This document shows, piece after piece, positions 43,163 through 51,674 of a DNA stretch of 64,000 nucleotides; within the stretch, counting starts at the first letter, position 1; every line of letters starts with the position of its first letter. The stretch lies in NCBI GenBank assembly GCA_964013895.1, contig CAXGYF010000003.1, positions 1 to 64,000 on the forward strand, in the 5' to 3' direction. The stretch comes from MedAcidi-G1 sp002713545. GTDB lineage: Bacteria; Actinomycetota; Acidimicrobiia; Acidimicrobiales; MedAcidi-G1. A program made the translations under genes and the position numbers. The notes under the pieces are model-generated. The model was not told where the DNA came from, searched no databases, and saw only the letters and a program-made list of their open reading frames with translations.

Positions 43163-43926
43163 AAATATCTTCTACAATTTTGCTTAATTTTCTTTTTTTA
43201 TTAGTCGTTTCATGTTCTTCTTCTGCAAAAGACGTATCAGGTGATTCCTCGATAGAAAATATCGAAGAATCCTCTTTGATCGATGAATGTTTAGAAGATT
43301 GCTCTAATTCTGGATTCTCACTATTGGACGATGATACACCAGAGATGGAAGAGAGTAACTCGGTGTTTCAGATAAAGGGACTGGGATGTAATTCTTTGCA
43401 GTATGGAACGGGATTTTTTGTGGAAGAAAACATTGTAGTTACCAGCGCGCATGTGGTTGCAGGAGTTAATTCACCAGAAATTTTTTATAACGGGATTGGA
43501 TTTGATCTTGATTTTATTTCATTTGATCCAAATAGTGATTTAGCGATATTGAGAAGTGAAAACTTTTTACGGAAGCCTTTGAGGCTCGGCGAAGCTAAAA
43601 AAGGTGAGTCAGGGACAGTGGTGGCTTACGTCAAAGATGGAAAAAAAATAGTCAGTGAAATCAAAATTAGAGAAAAGATACTGGCTGTTGGTAAAGATAT
43701 TTTTGGTCAACCAGGAGAATCAAGAGAAGCATTATCTCTTGAAGCGAAAATAGAATCGGGATTCTCAGGGGCCCCTGTCATTAATAGTGACTCAGAAGTG
43801 ATTGGTGTTGTATTTTCACGTTCTAGGGGTGGAGAGTCAACTGCTTATGCTGTTCAGTCCTCTGAAGTAGAGAAAATATTGAAAGAAGAAGTTGATATAA
43901 GCAGCTCGACTAGTTGTATTCCTTGA
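43159..43926 (+). CDS. lipoprotein with trypsin-like (HtrA/S1-type) protease domain
   Basis: 255 residues. A lipoprotein signal with lipobox VVSC (Cys19) precedes a low-complexity acidic region and a chymotrypsin-fold protease: His98 (TSAHVVAG), Asp127 (NSDLAIL) and Ser203 (GFSGAPV). All three triad residues are in place, so it should be active, tethered outside the membrane. No PDZ domain is visible. It overlaps the trmI stop by 4 bases and is followed by a convergent ferredoxin. Confidence 0.8.
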   Translation: MKISSTILLNFLFLLVVSCSSSAKDVSGDSSIENIEESSLIDECLEDCSNSGFSLLDDDTPEMEESNSVFQIKGLGCNSLQYGTGFFVEENIVVTSAHVVAGVNSPEIFYNGIGFDLDFISFDPNSDLAILRSENFLRKPLRLGEAKKGESGTVVAYVKDGKKIVSEIKIREKILAVGKDIFGQPGESREALSLEAKIESGFSGAPVINSDSEVIGVVFSRSRGGESTAYAVQSSEVEKILKEEVDISSSTSCIP

Positions 43927-43931
43927 ATTAA

Positions 43932-44162
43932 CTAGTCAACTTCTAGAAATATGCATTCTCCAGGACATTCTTCAGCAGATTCGATACAAGCTTCAACCTG
44001 ATCGTCTGGAACGTTAGCTAAACCTTCTGGTCCTGCTCCGAAAACCTTATCTCCCTCTTTCACATAAGCGAGTCCATCGTCGAGAAGCACGAAAACGTCT
44101 GGTGCGATTTCTTCACATAGCCCGTCTCCTGTGCAGAGATCTTGATCAATCCAAACTTTCAT
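43932..44162 (-). CDS. small [3Fe-4S]-type ferredoxin
   Basis: 76 residues of the kind that serves cytochrome P450s and other monooxygenases. The cluster motif CxxDGxC (CTGDGLC) is followed by EEIAPDVF and a C-terminal ECPGECI. The missing Cys pairs of the classic 4Fe-4S ferredoxins favour a 3Fe-4S cluster. A strong AGGAGGA ribosome site precedes the ATG. It is divergent from arc. Confidence 0.85.
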   Translation of the reverse strand: MKVWIDQDLCTGDGLCEEIAPDVFVLLDDGLAYVKEGDKVFGAGPEGLANVPDDQVEACIESAEECPGECIFLEVD

Positions 44163-44226
44163 TTGTGTATTCCTCCTAGGAAATAAGATTTACCCTATGT
44201 AAATAGTAACAATTACGGAGTGAATT

Positions 44227-44256
44227 TTGCTGAATGTTATGCATAAATTTTAAAAT
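44227..44256 (+). promoter_or_regulatory. sigma-70-like promoter candidate for arc
   Basis: TTGCTG (44227-44232) and TAAAAT (44251-44256) are 18 bases apart. The arc ATG at 44302 has an AGGAG ribosome site, so this start is not leaderless. Confidence 0.4.
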
Positions 44257-44301
44257 GTATTATCGTGAATTACTTCACACTATATTTTTTCAGGAGCTTA
44301 A

Positions 44302-46071
44302 ATGGCAGATTCAAACGATGCTTCAGACCAGTCATTTAATCCGGATGTTGAAAAAAACGTATCTGACTCGCTAAAGGACAGTGAGGCGATGCTGGAAGAA
44401 GTTAAAGAATTACGGAAACACAGGTTAGAAAACGCCCAAAAAATCAACCAACTAAGAAAAGAAAATCGTGACATCCTTTCCTCTTTAGAGCAAGAAAAAG
44501 CACGGAATGAGAAACTTGCTGACACCCTTGAGTCAGTCCGAGATCAGGTTCTTAGTTTGCGCGATGAAATAGAGAATCTTTCAAAACCGCCATCGGCCTA
44601 CGGAACTATCGTGAAGATAAATGATGATGGAACTGTTGACGTTACGTCTTCAGGAAGAAAAATGCGAGTAAATGCTCTTCCATCAAAGATGGAAAGTCTA
44701 AAAATAGGTGACGAAGTGATTCTTAATGAATCAATGGTTCTGGTCGACTCACGTGATCCTGAGAGCAGTGGTGAGATAGTAAGGGTAAAAGAAGTTCTTG
44801 ATGGGGGCAATAGAGCTGTGGTCGTAGGAAGAACCGACGAAGAACGTGTGGTAGAGATGGCAATAGGGCTTCACGATTCTGGTCTAAGAAGCGGTGATTC
44901 GGTTCGTGTGGATGAAAGGTCCGGGATCTTGTTGGAGCGCCTACCTCGACCAGAAGTTGAAGATCTGGTTTTGGAGCAGATACCGAATGAGACATATGAG
45001 GATGTGGGGGGCTTGGATCGTGAAATTGAAATGATCGTTGATGCTGTAGAACTTCCCTTTATGCATAAAGAACTCTTTTCTTTATATGAATTACCAGCCC
45101 CAAAAGGTATTTTGTTATACGGACCACCGGGATGCGGCAAAACCTTGATTGCTAAGGCGGTAGCAAATTCATTAGCTCTGAAAGTTGCCGAAGTAACAGG
45201 CGATCATGCGGCAAGAAGTTATTTCTTGAACATTAAAGGGCCTGAACTTCTTAACAAATATGTGGGTGAAACGGAAAGGCAGATAAGGCTTGTTTTTCAA
45301 AGAGCGCGAGAAAAATCTGAACAAGGGTGGCCGGTAATAGTTTTTTTCGATGAAATGGAATCGCTTTTCAGAACCCGAGGAACGGGAATTAGTTCTGATA
45401 TGGAATCAACTATCGTACCTCAGCTTTTGGCGGAGATAGATGGCGTGGAAACTTTGCAAAATGTGATTGTTATCGGAGCGTCGAACCGCGAAGATCTCAT
45501 CGATCCTGCGATTCTCCGACCCGGTCGGCTTGATGTGAAAATAAAAATAAAGAGACCAGATGAAGTTGCTGCCGCACAGATATTTAGCAGATATCTAACA
45601 GTAGATTTGCCTGTGGATTCTGAGCTGATCGACTCTCTTGGTGGGGGAGATCAAGATAAAGCTCTTAAAGCAATGACGGATGAGGCTGTTGCAGCCATGT
45701 ACAGCACTCAGGAAGCTAATCAATTTCTTGAAGTTACCTATCAAAACGGTGAAAAAGAAGTTTTGTACTTCAAAGATTTTGCATCGGGTGCAATGATCGA
45801 AAATATCGTCAGAAGAGCAAAGAAGCTAGCTATAAAACGAGATCTTGCCGGCGGTGTAAAAGGTTTACAGGTTGAAGATCTCCTTACGGCAGTAAGGCAA
45901 GAGTTTCGGGAACATGAAGATCTTCCAAACACCACAAATCCCGACGATTGGGCCAAAATATCTGGCAAGAAGGGTGAGCGAATTGTGTACGTTAGAACTT
46001 TAGCTCCCGATACTCCCGAAGACAGTGGAGGGCGTTCTATCGAAGCTGTTACGACTGGGCAGTACCTGTAA
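44302..46071 (+). CDS. arc: proteasomal AAA ATPase ARC/Mpa
   Basis: 589 residues, the expected length. An N-terminal coiled coil (about 20-95) captures Pup, followed by OB-fold domains (about 95-220) and the AAA+ motor with Walker A GPPGCGKT (274-281), Walker B VFFDE (about 347-351) and an arginine-finger region. The protein ends in GQYL, whose penultimate Tyr docks into the 20S proteasome. It unfolds pupylated substrates and feeds them to PrcAB. A ribosome site precedes the ATG, unlike its downstream neighbours dop and prcB. Confidence 0.95.
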   Translation: MADSNDASDQSFNPDVEKNVSDSLKDSEAMLEEVKELRKHRLENAQKINQLRKENRDILSSLEQEKARNEKLADTLESVRDQVLSLRDEIENLSKPPSAYGTIVKINDDGTVDVTSSGRKMRVNALPSKMESLKIGDEVILNESMVLVDSRDPESSGEIVRVKEVLDGGNRAVVVGRTDEERVVEMAIGLHDSGLRSGDSVRVDERSGILLERLPRPEVEDLVLEQIPNETYEDVGGLDREIEMIVDAVELPFMHKELFSLYELPAPKGILLYGPPGCGKTLIAKAVANSLALKVAEVTGDHAARSYFLNIKGPELLNKYVGETERQIRLVFQRAREKSEQGWPVIVFFDEMESLFRTRGTGISSDMESTIVPQLLAEIDGVETLQNVIVIGASNREDLIDPAILRPGRLDVKIKIKRPDEVAAAQIFSRYLTVDLPVDSELIDSLGGGDQDKALKAMTDEAVAAMYSTQEANQFLEVTYQNGEKEVLYFKDFASGAMIENIVRRAKKLAIKRDLAGGVKGLQVEDLLTAVRQEFREHEDLPNTTNPDDWAKISGKKGERIVYVRTLAPDTPEDSGGRSIEAVTTGQYL

Positions 46072-46087
46072 CAATCGCCTGTTTTTT

Positions 46088-46125
46088 GACTTAAGACAAG
46101 TTTTTTATTTTCTTGAGTTAAAGTC
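46088..46125. promoter_or_regulatory. imperfect inverted repeat overlapping the dop -10 element
   Basis: Arms GACTTAAGACAAG and CTTGAGTTAAAGTC surround an 11-base T-rich spacer between arc and dop. The right arm contains the TAAAGT -10 hexamer, so protein binding or hairpin formation here could influence dop transcription. Confidence 0.3.
46119..46124 (+). promoter_or_regulatory. -10 element TAAAGT of a leaderless dop start
   Basis: TAAAGT ends 6 bases before the GTG at 46131. Confidence 0.5.
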
Positions 46126-46130
46126 CGGTT

Positions 46131-47651
46131 GTGGCACTCCAAAGAATTTATGGGACTGAAACTGAATACGGAATAATTCATCGTGGGGTAAAAGACTCGA
46201 ATCCCATAAGTGCTTCTTCCTTTTTGATCAACGCTTATTTAAGTAAAACAGCTGATCCGGGTATTGGTCCGAATTCACCCAGGGTGGGTTGGGATTTTAT
46301 AGATGAAACTCCCGGGACAGACATTCGCGGTTTCTCCCCAATGGGGTCCTTGCCTCCTGAAATAGAGCCTAATTTGGTTAATGCGGTTCTTGCTAATGGT
46401 TCCCGATACTACGTTGATCACGCCCATCCTGAGCTAAGTACACCGGAGTGTTTGGATCCACTTTCTTTATTGCGATGGGATAGGGCGGGTGACGAAATTC
46501 TTATAAAGTCTATGTCTGCTGCGAATGAAGCATTGCCAGATGGTGAAGAGTTAATCATTTACAAAAATAACTCTGATGGTAAAGGAAACAGTTATGGATG
46601 TCATGAGAATTATCTGATCAGTAGGGATACTCCTTTCGGGAGAATTGTTCAACATGCAACTACACATTTTGTAACAAGACAGATTTTCACTGGCGCTGGA
46701 AAAGTTGGAAGTGAGGCAGTGGGTGAAAAGAGAATGGAAATACCCTTCCAGTTGACTCAAAGAGCAGATTTCTTTGAAGAAGAAGTGGGTTTAGAAACCA
46801 CCCTGAAAAGACCGATTATCAATACAAGAGATGAGCCTCATGCTGACCCGCTTAAATACAGACGGCTTCATGTAATTGTTGGAGATGCAAATCTTTGCGA
46901 AGTGTCTACTTTTTTGAAATTGGGAACAACGGGACTTTTGATGGCAATGATAGAGGATGATTTTTTGGATAATCAATTAAAAATTGCAAATCCTGTTCAT
47001 GCGCTTCAGCAGGTGTCGCGCGATATGTCATTGAAGACTCCGATTCTCATGGAAGGTGGTAAAACCGCTACGGCTTTATCCATCCAATGGGAACTATTTG
47101 AACGTTCCAATAACTACCTAAATAAATTTGGCTCTGAAAATGTTGGTGGTGAAAGCGTGCTGAAAGTAATGGATTATTGGGAAAAGGTATTGTCAGCTTT
47201 GTCCTCTAATCCTGAACAGTTATTCGGGTTTCTGGATTGGGTAACAAAGAAAAAAATTATTGATTCTTACGCAGACAGACATGATTTGAATGTAGATGAT
47301 TACAAATTGGCGGCTCTAGATTTGCAATACCACGACCTCCGACCCGAAACGTCGCTTTTTTTGCGTGTGGCGACTGAAAAGATTGTTTCAACAGAAGAAG
47401 TTGAATTGGCCATTGAAAATCCCCCGGAGGGAACTAGAGCGTTTTTCAGGGGGAGATGCCTACAAAAATGGCCAGAGAATGTGTTGGTCGCTAATTGGGA
47501 TTCGATAGTTTTTGACACCGGAGATCAAAATCTTCGTCGCGTTCCAATGATGGAACCTTTAAAAGGAACTTCTGAACATGTGGGAGATCTGATTGATAGT
47601 TGCGAAACCGTAATAGAGTTAATTGAAAGTATTTCAGAAACGATTCAATAA
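46131..47651 (+). CDS. dop: deamidase/depupylase of Pup
   Basis: 506 residues of the carboxylate-amine ligase fold shared with PafA (N-terminal YGTETEYGI, DHAHPELSTPE, NSDGKGNSYGCHENY and INTRDEPHAD). Dop removes Pup from substrates and deamidates Gln-ending Pup; here Pup already ends in Glu, so depupylation is the expected role. GTG start, leaderless. It is about 60% of the way through the Pup-proteasome locus and is followed by pup 15 bases downstream. Confidence 0.95.
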   Translation: MALQRIYGTETEYGIIHRGVKDSNPISASSFLINAYLSKTADPGIGPNSPRVGWDFIDETPGTDIRGFSPMGSLPPEIEPNLVNAVLANGSRYYVDHAHPELSTPECLDPLSLLRWDRAGDEILIKSMSAANEALPDGEELIIYKNNSDGKGNSYGCHENYLISRDTPFGRIVQHATTHFVTRQIFTGAGKVGSEAVGEKRMEIPFQLTQRADFFEEEVGLETTLKRPIINTRDEPHADPLKYRRLHVIVGDANLCEVSTFLKLGTTGLLMAMIEDDFLDNQLKIANPVHALQQVSRDMSLKTPILMEGGKTATALSIQWELFERSNNYLNKFGSENVGGESVLKVMDYWEKVLSALSSNPEQLFGFLDWVTKKKIIDSYADRHDLNVDDYKLAALDLQYHDLRPETSLFLRVATEKIVSTEEVELAIENPPEGTRAFFRGRCLQKWPENVLVANWDSIVFDTGDQNLRRVPMMEPLKGTSEHVGDLIDSCETVIELIESISETIQ

Positions 47652-47665
47652 TTGAGGTCTTAAAA

Positions 47666-47860
47666 ATGGCTGAAAGTGAACAAAAAAAACGTAAAACATC
47701 GGAAATTGATAAAAGTGAATCGGAGTTAATTGATCCGACTTCTACTCGCAGTGAAGAGCTTTCCTCTGAACTGGATGAGCTTCTTGACGAGATAGATGAA
47801 GTGTTAGAAGAAAACGCAGAAGAATTTGTCAAGAATTATGTACAAAAAGGCGGGGAGTAG
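47666..47860 (+). CDS. pup: prokaryotic ubiquitin-like protein
   Basis: 64 residues. It is acidic and largely disordered, with a helix-prone Glu/Leu/Asp-rich C-terminal part (about 30-52), and ends in QKGGE. The terminal residue is Glu (codons GGC GGG GAG then stop), so Pup can be ligated to Lys by PafA without prior deamidation. ATG with a GAGG ribosome site 8 bases upstream. Confidence 0.95.
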   Translation: MAESEQKKRKTSEIDKSESELIDPTSTRSEELSSELDELLDEIDEVLEENAEEFVKNYVQKGGE

Positions 47861-47878
47861 GCAAGCTTATTCTGCTTG

Positions 47879-47884
47879 TAGAGT
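47879..47884 (+). promoter_or_regulatory. -10 element TAGAGT of a leaderless prcB start
   Basis: TAGAGT ends 6 bases before the GTG at 47891. Confidence 0.5.
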
Positions 47885-47890
47885 CTTATT

Positions 47891-48682
47891 GTGACACTTC
47901 CTATTTTTACACCACCTGACGATCCGGGACCTAGTTTTCTCGGTCTCTTAAAAAAAGTTGGGCTTGACGACAGGGTTCTAGAAAGAATCGACAACAATAA
48001 TCCGATTACGCACGGCACAACAATTGTCGCTATTCGCTATAGCGATGGAGTTCTTATGGCCGGTGACCGTAGAGCCACGAGTGGACATTTGATAAGTCAC
48101 AGAACCATGGAAAAAGTTTTTCCAGCAGATGCTTTTTCTGGGGTAGGAATATCTGGAGCTGCAGGACCGGCCATGGAAATGGTGCGGTTATTCCAACTGC
48201 AACTTGAGCATTACGAAAAAGTTGAAGGTTCACCTTTAAGCCTTGAAGGAAAGGCTAACCAGCTAAGCCTTATGCTTAAAGGCAACTTTCCTGCGGCAAT
48301 GCAGGGGCTGGGAGTCGTACCAATTTTTGCAGGGTTTGAAGAAAAAACTGGTCAAGGAAGATTATTTCAATTTGATATTACAGGGGGCCGTTATGAAGAA
48401 AAAGATTTTGTATCTACAGGGTCGGGAAGTCTCCATGCTGCAACAGTAGTAAAACTCCGTCATTCTTCATCTGTGGGTCTTAGCGAAGCCATTGATATTT
48501 CACTAGAGGCGCTTCTGGAAGCGGCCGAGGAAGATAGCGCCACCGGTGGTCCTGACCTGGTGAGGGGTATATATCCTGTAATCGCAAAAATTGATTCGAA
48601 TGGATTTGAACGTATAACTGATGAAGAACTTCAAGGTCGTACCGAAACGATACTTCAGAATATTTCTGAAAGGGGAAATTAG
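47891..48682 (+). CDS. prcB: 20S proteasome beta subunit
   Basis: 263 residues. A propeptide of about 42 residues ends in THG, giving the catalytic N-terminal Thr43 (TTIVAIRYSDG) after autocleavage. Other markers are GDRRATSG and the GSGSLHA segment. Forms the catalytic rings of the 20S core. GTG start with a leaderless-type -10. prcA follows 5 bases later. Confidence 0.95.
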   Translation: MTLPIFTPPDDPGPSFLGLLKKVGLDDRVLERIDNNNPITHGTTIVAIRYSDGVLMAGDRRATSGHLISHRTMEKVFPADAFSGVGISGAAGPAMEMVRLFQLQLEHYEKVEGSPLSLEGKANQLSLMLKGNFPAAMQGLGVVPIFAGFEEKTGQGRLFQFDITGGRYEEKDFVSTGSGSLHAATVVKLRHSSSVGLSEAIDISLEALLEAAEEDSATGGPDLVRGIYPVIAKIDSNGFERITDEELQGRTETILQNISERGN

Positions 48683-48687
48683 TTGCC

Positions 48688-49365
48688 ATGACTATGCCAA
48701 TGTATGTTTCACCTGAACAGTTGATGAAAGACCGCGCCGACTATGCGCGAAAAGGGATTTCACGAGGCAGGGCCGCAGTTGCCTGCACATACTCTGAGGG
48801 TGTTTTATTGTGCGCTGAAAATCCATCAAAGACCTTGAGAAAAGCCGGTGAGATATATGACAAAATTGGTTTCATGGGAGTCGGAAAATATAGCGAGTTT
48901 GATCAATTACGTATAGCAGGAATAAGACATGCAGATTTAAAAGGTTACTCGTTCAGTCGTGATGACGTGGATGCGCGCTGGCTCGCCAATCAGTACGCAC
49001 AGATTCTGGGTCAGTACTTCACCCACGAGATGAAACCTCTTGAGGTGGAAATGATAGTCGCTGAAATAGGTGATTCTAAAGAAGATGATCAAATTTTTCA
49101 TTTGCTTTATGACGGAACTGTTATGGACACTTCTTCTTTTGTGGTAATCGGAGGGGAAGCTGAACTTATCAGAGATCGAATTGAAGAAAGTTGGAAAGCT
49201 GGTTCTTCTCTTGAAGAGGGTGTCAAATTAACAACAGAGGCATTGTCAGGACCCGATAGAAGCTTTTCATCAGATGAACTTGAAGTAGCGATTCTTTCAC
49301 GTGGGAATGGTAGAAGGGCTTTTACTCGAATAGAAGGTGATGAGTTAAACGGGCTTCTTGCCTGA
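48688..49365 (+). CDS. prcA: 20S proteasome alpha subunit
   Basis: 225 residues with the actinobacterial PrcA N-terminus (MYVSPEQLMKDRADYARKGI) that forms the gate, RAAVACTY and SKTLRKAGEIYDKIGFMGVG. Alpha rings gate substrate entry and bind ARC. It has an AGGGG ribosome site. Located directly after prcB, so assembly is balanced. Confidence 0.95.
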   Translation: MTMPMYVSPEQLMKDRADYARKGISRGRAAVACTYSEGVLLCAENPSKTLRKAGEIYDKIGFMGVGKYSEFDQLRIAGIRHADLKGYSFSRDDVDARWLANQYAQILGQYFTHEMKPLEVEMIVAEIGDSKEDDQIFHLLYDGTVMDTSSFVVIGGEAELIRDRIEESWKAGSSLEEGVKLTTEALSGPDRSFSSDELEVAILSRGNGRRAFTRIEGDELNGLLA

Positions 49366-49385
49366 AGCTCGTAAGTCTCAGACAA

Positions 49386-50744
49386 ATGCAGAGACGAATT
49401 TATGGTATCGAAAGCGAGTATGGAGTTACTTGCACAGTTGACGGGCAAAGACGCTTAAGCCCTGATGAGGTTGCTAGATATCTGTTTAGAAGAGTTGTTT
49501 CCTGGGGTAGAAGCTCGAATGTTTTTTTGCAAAATGGAGCACGTCTTTACTTAGACGTAGGTTCGCATCCTGAATATGCGACTCCAGAGTGTGATTCTGT
49601 TAGATCCGTAATTGCTTATGAAAAAGCAGGCGAAAGAATATTAGAACAACTTTCTAAAAGTGCGGAAAAGCGTCTAAACGAAGAAGGTGTAGAAGGAAAG
49701 GTATACCTTTTTAAAAACAACACTGATTCTGCTGGTAATTCATACGGCTGTCATGAAAACTATTTAACGAACAGGCGAGACGAGTCGCTTCAATATTCCG
49801 AAGTTTTAATTCCTTTTCTTATAAGCAGACAGATATATGCAGGTGCCGGAAAAATTTTACAGAGTGGAAACGGGGCTATTTATTGCATTAGTCAAAGAGC
49901 GGAACATATTTGGGAAGGTGTTTCAAGTGCTACGACTCGGTCACGGCCGATTATTAATTCACGTGATGAGCCGCATGCTGACGCGGAAAGATTTCGTCGT
50001 TTACACGTGATAGTGGGAGATTCGAATATGAGTGAGTACGCCTCTTTTCTGAAGGTTGGTGCTTGCGGGTTGCTTTTACGTATGTTGGAAGAGCCAAATG
50101 TTATTTTTCGTGATATGACCTTAGAAAATCCGATAAGAGCTATCCGGGAAATTAGTCACGATCTTACTTGCAAACGAAAAGTTAAGTTAACCAACGGACG
50201 TGAGATGTCGGCTCTTGAGATGCAAAAAGAGTTTTTAGAAAAAGCGCAACGTTTTTCCGAGATGCGTGAATTTAACGAAGAGGAAAAAGAAGTTATGAAA
50301 ATGTGGGAACACTGTTTGGACCGTCTAGAGCACGATCCTCTTTCCTTGTCGGCTGAATGTGATTGGGTCGCGAAGTATCATTTGGTGGAGAAGTACCGGG
50401 AGCGTAACAATCTCCCACTTGCTGATTCACGAGTGGGACTTTTGGACCTTCAATATCACGATATAAATAGGCACAGAAGCTTGTTTTATCGAATGAATAG
50501 AAAGGGTTTGAGCAGAAATATTTTAGACGAAGAAGAAATAAGACATGCTGTGGATGAACCTCCCGAAACGACTCGTGCACGGTTAAGAGGTGAATTTATT
50601 CGTCGCGCTAAAGAGAAGAAACGTGATTACACAGTTGACTGGGTTCATTTAAAGTTGAATGATCAAGCTCAACGAACCGTCCTCTGCAAAGATCCGTTTC
50701 GCTTCGAGGATGAAAGAGTTCAAAAGCTCATTGATTCTTTATAG
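49386..50744 (+). CDS. pafA: Pup-protein ligase PafA
   Basis: 452 residues with the same carboxylate-amine ligase fold as Dop (YGIESEYGVTCT, YATPECDS, FKNNTDSAGNSYGCHENY and INSRDEPHAD). It attaches the C-terminal Glu of Pup to lysines. Its length matches family members. It follows prcA by 20 bases and is followed by pafB. Confidence 0.95.
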   Translation: MQRRIYGIESEYGVTCTVDGQRRLSPDEVARYLFRRVVSWGRSSNVFLQNGARLYLDVGSHPEYATPECDSVRSVIAYEKAGERILEQLSKSAEKRLNEEGVEGKVYLFKNNTDSAGNSYGCHENYLTNRRDESLQYSEVLIPFLISRQIYAGAGKILQSGNGAIYCISQRAEHIWEGVSSATTRSRPIINSRDEPHADAERFRRLHVIVGDSNMSEYASFLKVGACGLLLRMLEEPNVIFRDMTLENPIRAIREISHDLTCKRKVKLTNGREMSALEMQKEFLEKAQRFSEMREFNEEEKEVMKMWEHCLDRLEHDPLSLSAECDWVAKYHLVEKYRERNNLPLADSRVGLLDLQYHDINRHRSLFYRMNRKGLSRNILDEEEIRHAVDEPPETTRARLRGEFIRRAKEKKRDYTVDWVHLKLNDQAQRTVLCKDPFRFEDERVQKLIDSL

Positions 50745-50756
50745 AAGTTAAGGGTC

Positions 50757-50762
50757 TAATAT
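50757..50762 (+). promoter_or_regulatory. -10 element TAATAT of a leaderless pafB start
   Basis: TAATAT ends 6 bases before the GTG at 50769. Confidence 0.5.
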
Positions 50763-50768
50763 ACATTT

Positions 50769-51674
50769 GTGAAAAAAATTGAAAGGCTTTTGAATCTAAT
50801 CTCAGCTCTTCTGTCAACAGAGAGACCGCTCAGCCGACACGAAATACGCGAACGTATACCTGGTGCTTACTCGGAGAGCGATGAGTCCTTTAGACGCACC
50901 TTCGAAAGAGATAAAGACGAATTGAGAGCTTTAGGTCTTCCAATTTCCCTGGAAAAGATTCCAGGTACAGACCCACCTCTAGAGGGATACCGTATACACA
51001 AGAGCGACTATGAAGCTGACCATCCATCACTAGAAGGTGACGAAATAGCAGCTTTGCATTTAGCATCAAATTTAATTCGCTTACAAGGAGATGACATAGA
51101 CTCAACTTTTTACAAAATGGGAGGAGTCTTAAAAGAAAAACCATCAGCATTAAGTGAAATACCCACAGAGAGGTTGATGGAACTATGCATGCAAGCTTTA
51201 CACGAACATCAATCTATTTTTTTTAAGTATAAAAATGAAAGACGCGAGGTGAATCCATATCGACTTGTTTTTTCGGGTGGCAGGTGGTATTTGATCGCTC
51301 ATGACAATAATCGTGAGGGTATTAGACATTTTAGACTTGATCGTATTCAAGGCGAAATTGAGTTAACCACCCAAAAGTTTGAACCTAGCGATGAGTTTTC
51401 AGAGATAAGTGAGGAGCCACCATGGCGCTTTGGTGAAGAAGAAAACTTGGTGGAACTGAAGATAAATAAAAGCCATGTATCTTGGGCTCTTGAAATAATT
51501 GGTCAGAAATCTGCATATGAGGAACTTTCCGATGGTTCCATAATTTTGTACGAAGTCGTACGCGATTGGCAAATTTTTCGCAGTTTCGTCTTTTCTTTTC
51601 TTGATGCTGCTGAGTTGCTTAACCCCCCAGAGTGTCGTGAAGCATTGATTGAATGGTTGGAGTTGATCAAATGA
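50769..51674 (+). CDS. pafB: WYL-domain transcriptional regulator PafB
   Basis: 301 residues. An N-terminal winged helix (RLLNLISALLSTERPLSRHEIRERI) is followed by a WYL domain (VNPYRLVFSGGRWYLIAHD and later RHFRLDRI). In mycobacteria PafB with PafC activates DNA-damage genes. GTG start, leaderless. Its stop overlaps the pafC start by 4 bases (ATGA), so the two are translated together. Confidence 0.9.
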   Translation: MKKIERLLNLISALLSTERPLSRHEIRERIPGAYSESDESFRRTFERDKDELRALGLPISLEKIPGTDPPLEGYRIHKSDYEADHPSLEGDEIAALHLASNLIRLQGDDIDSTFYKMGGVLKEKPSALSEIPTERLMELCMQALHEHQSIFFKYKNERREVNPYRLVFSGGRWYLIAHDNNREGIRHFRLDRIQGEIELTTQKFEPSDEFSEISEEPPWRFGEEENLVELKINKSHVSWALEIIGQKSAYEELSDGSIILYEVVRDWQIFRSFVFSFLDAAELLNPPECREALIEWLELIK

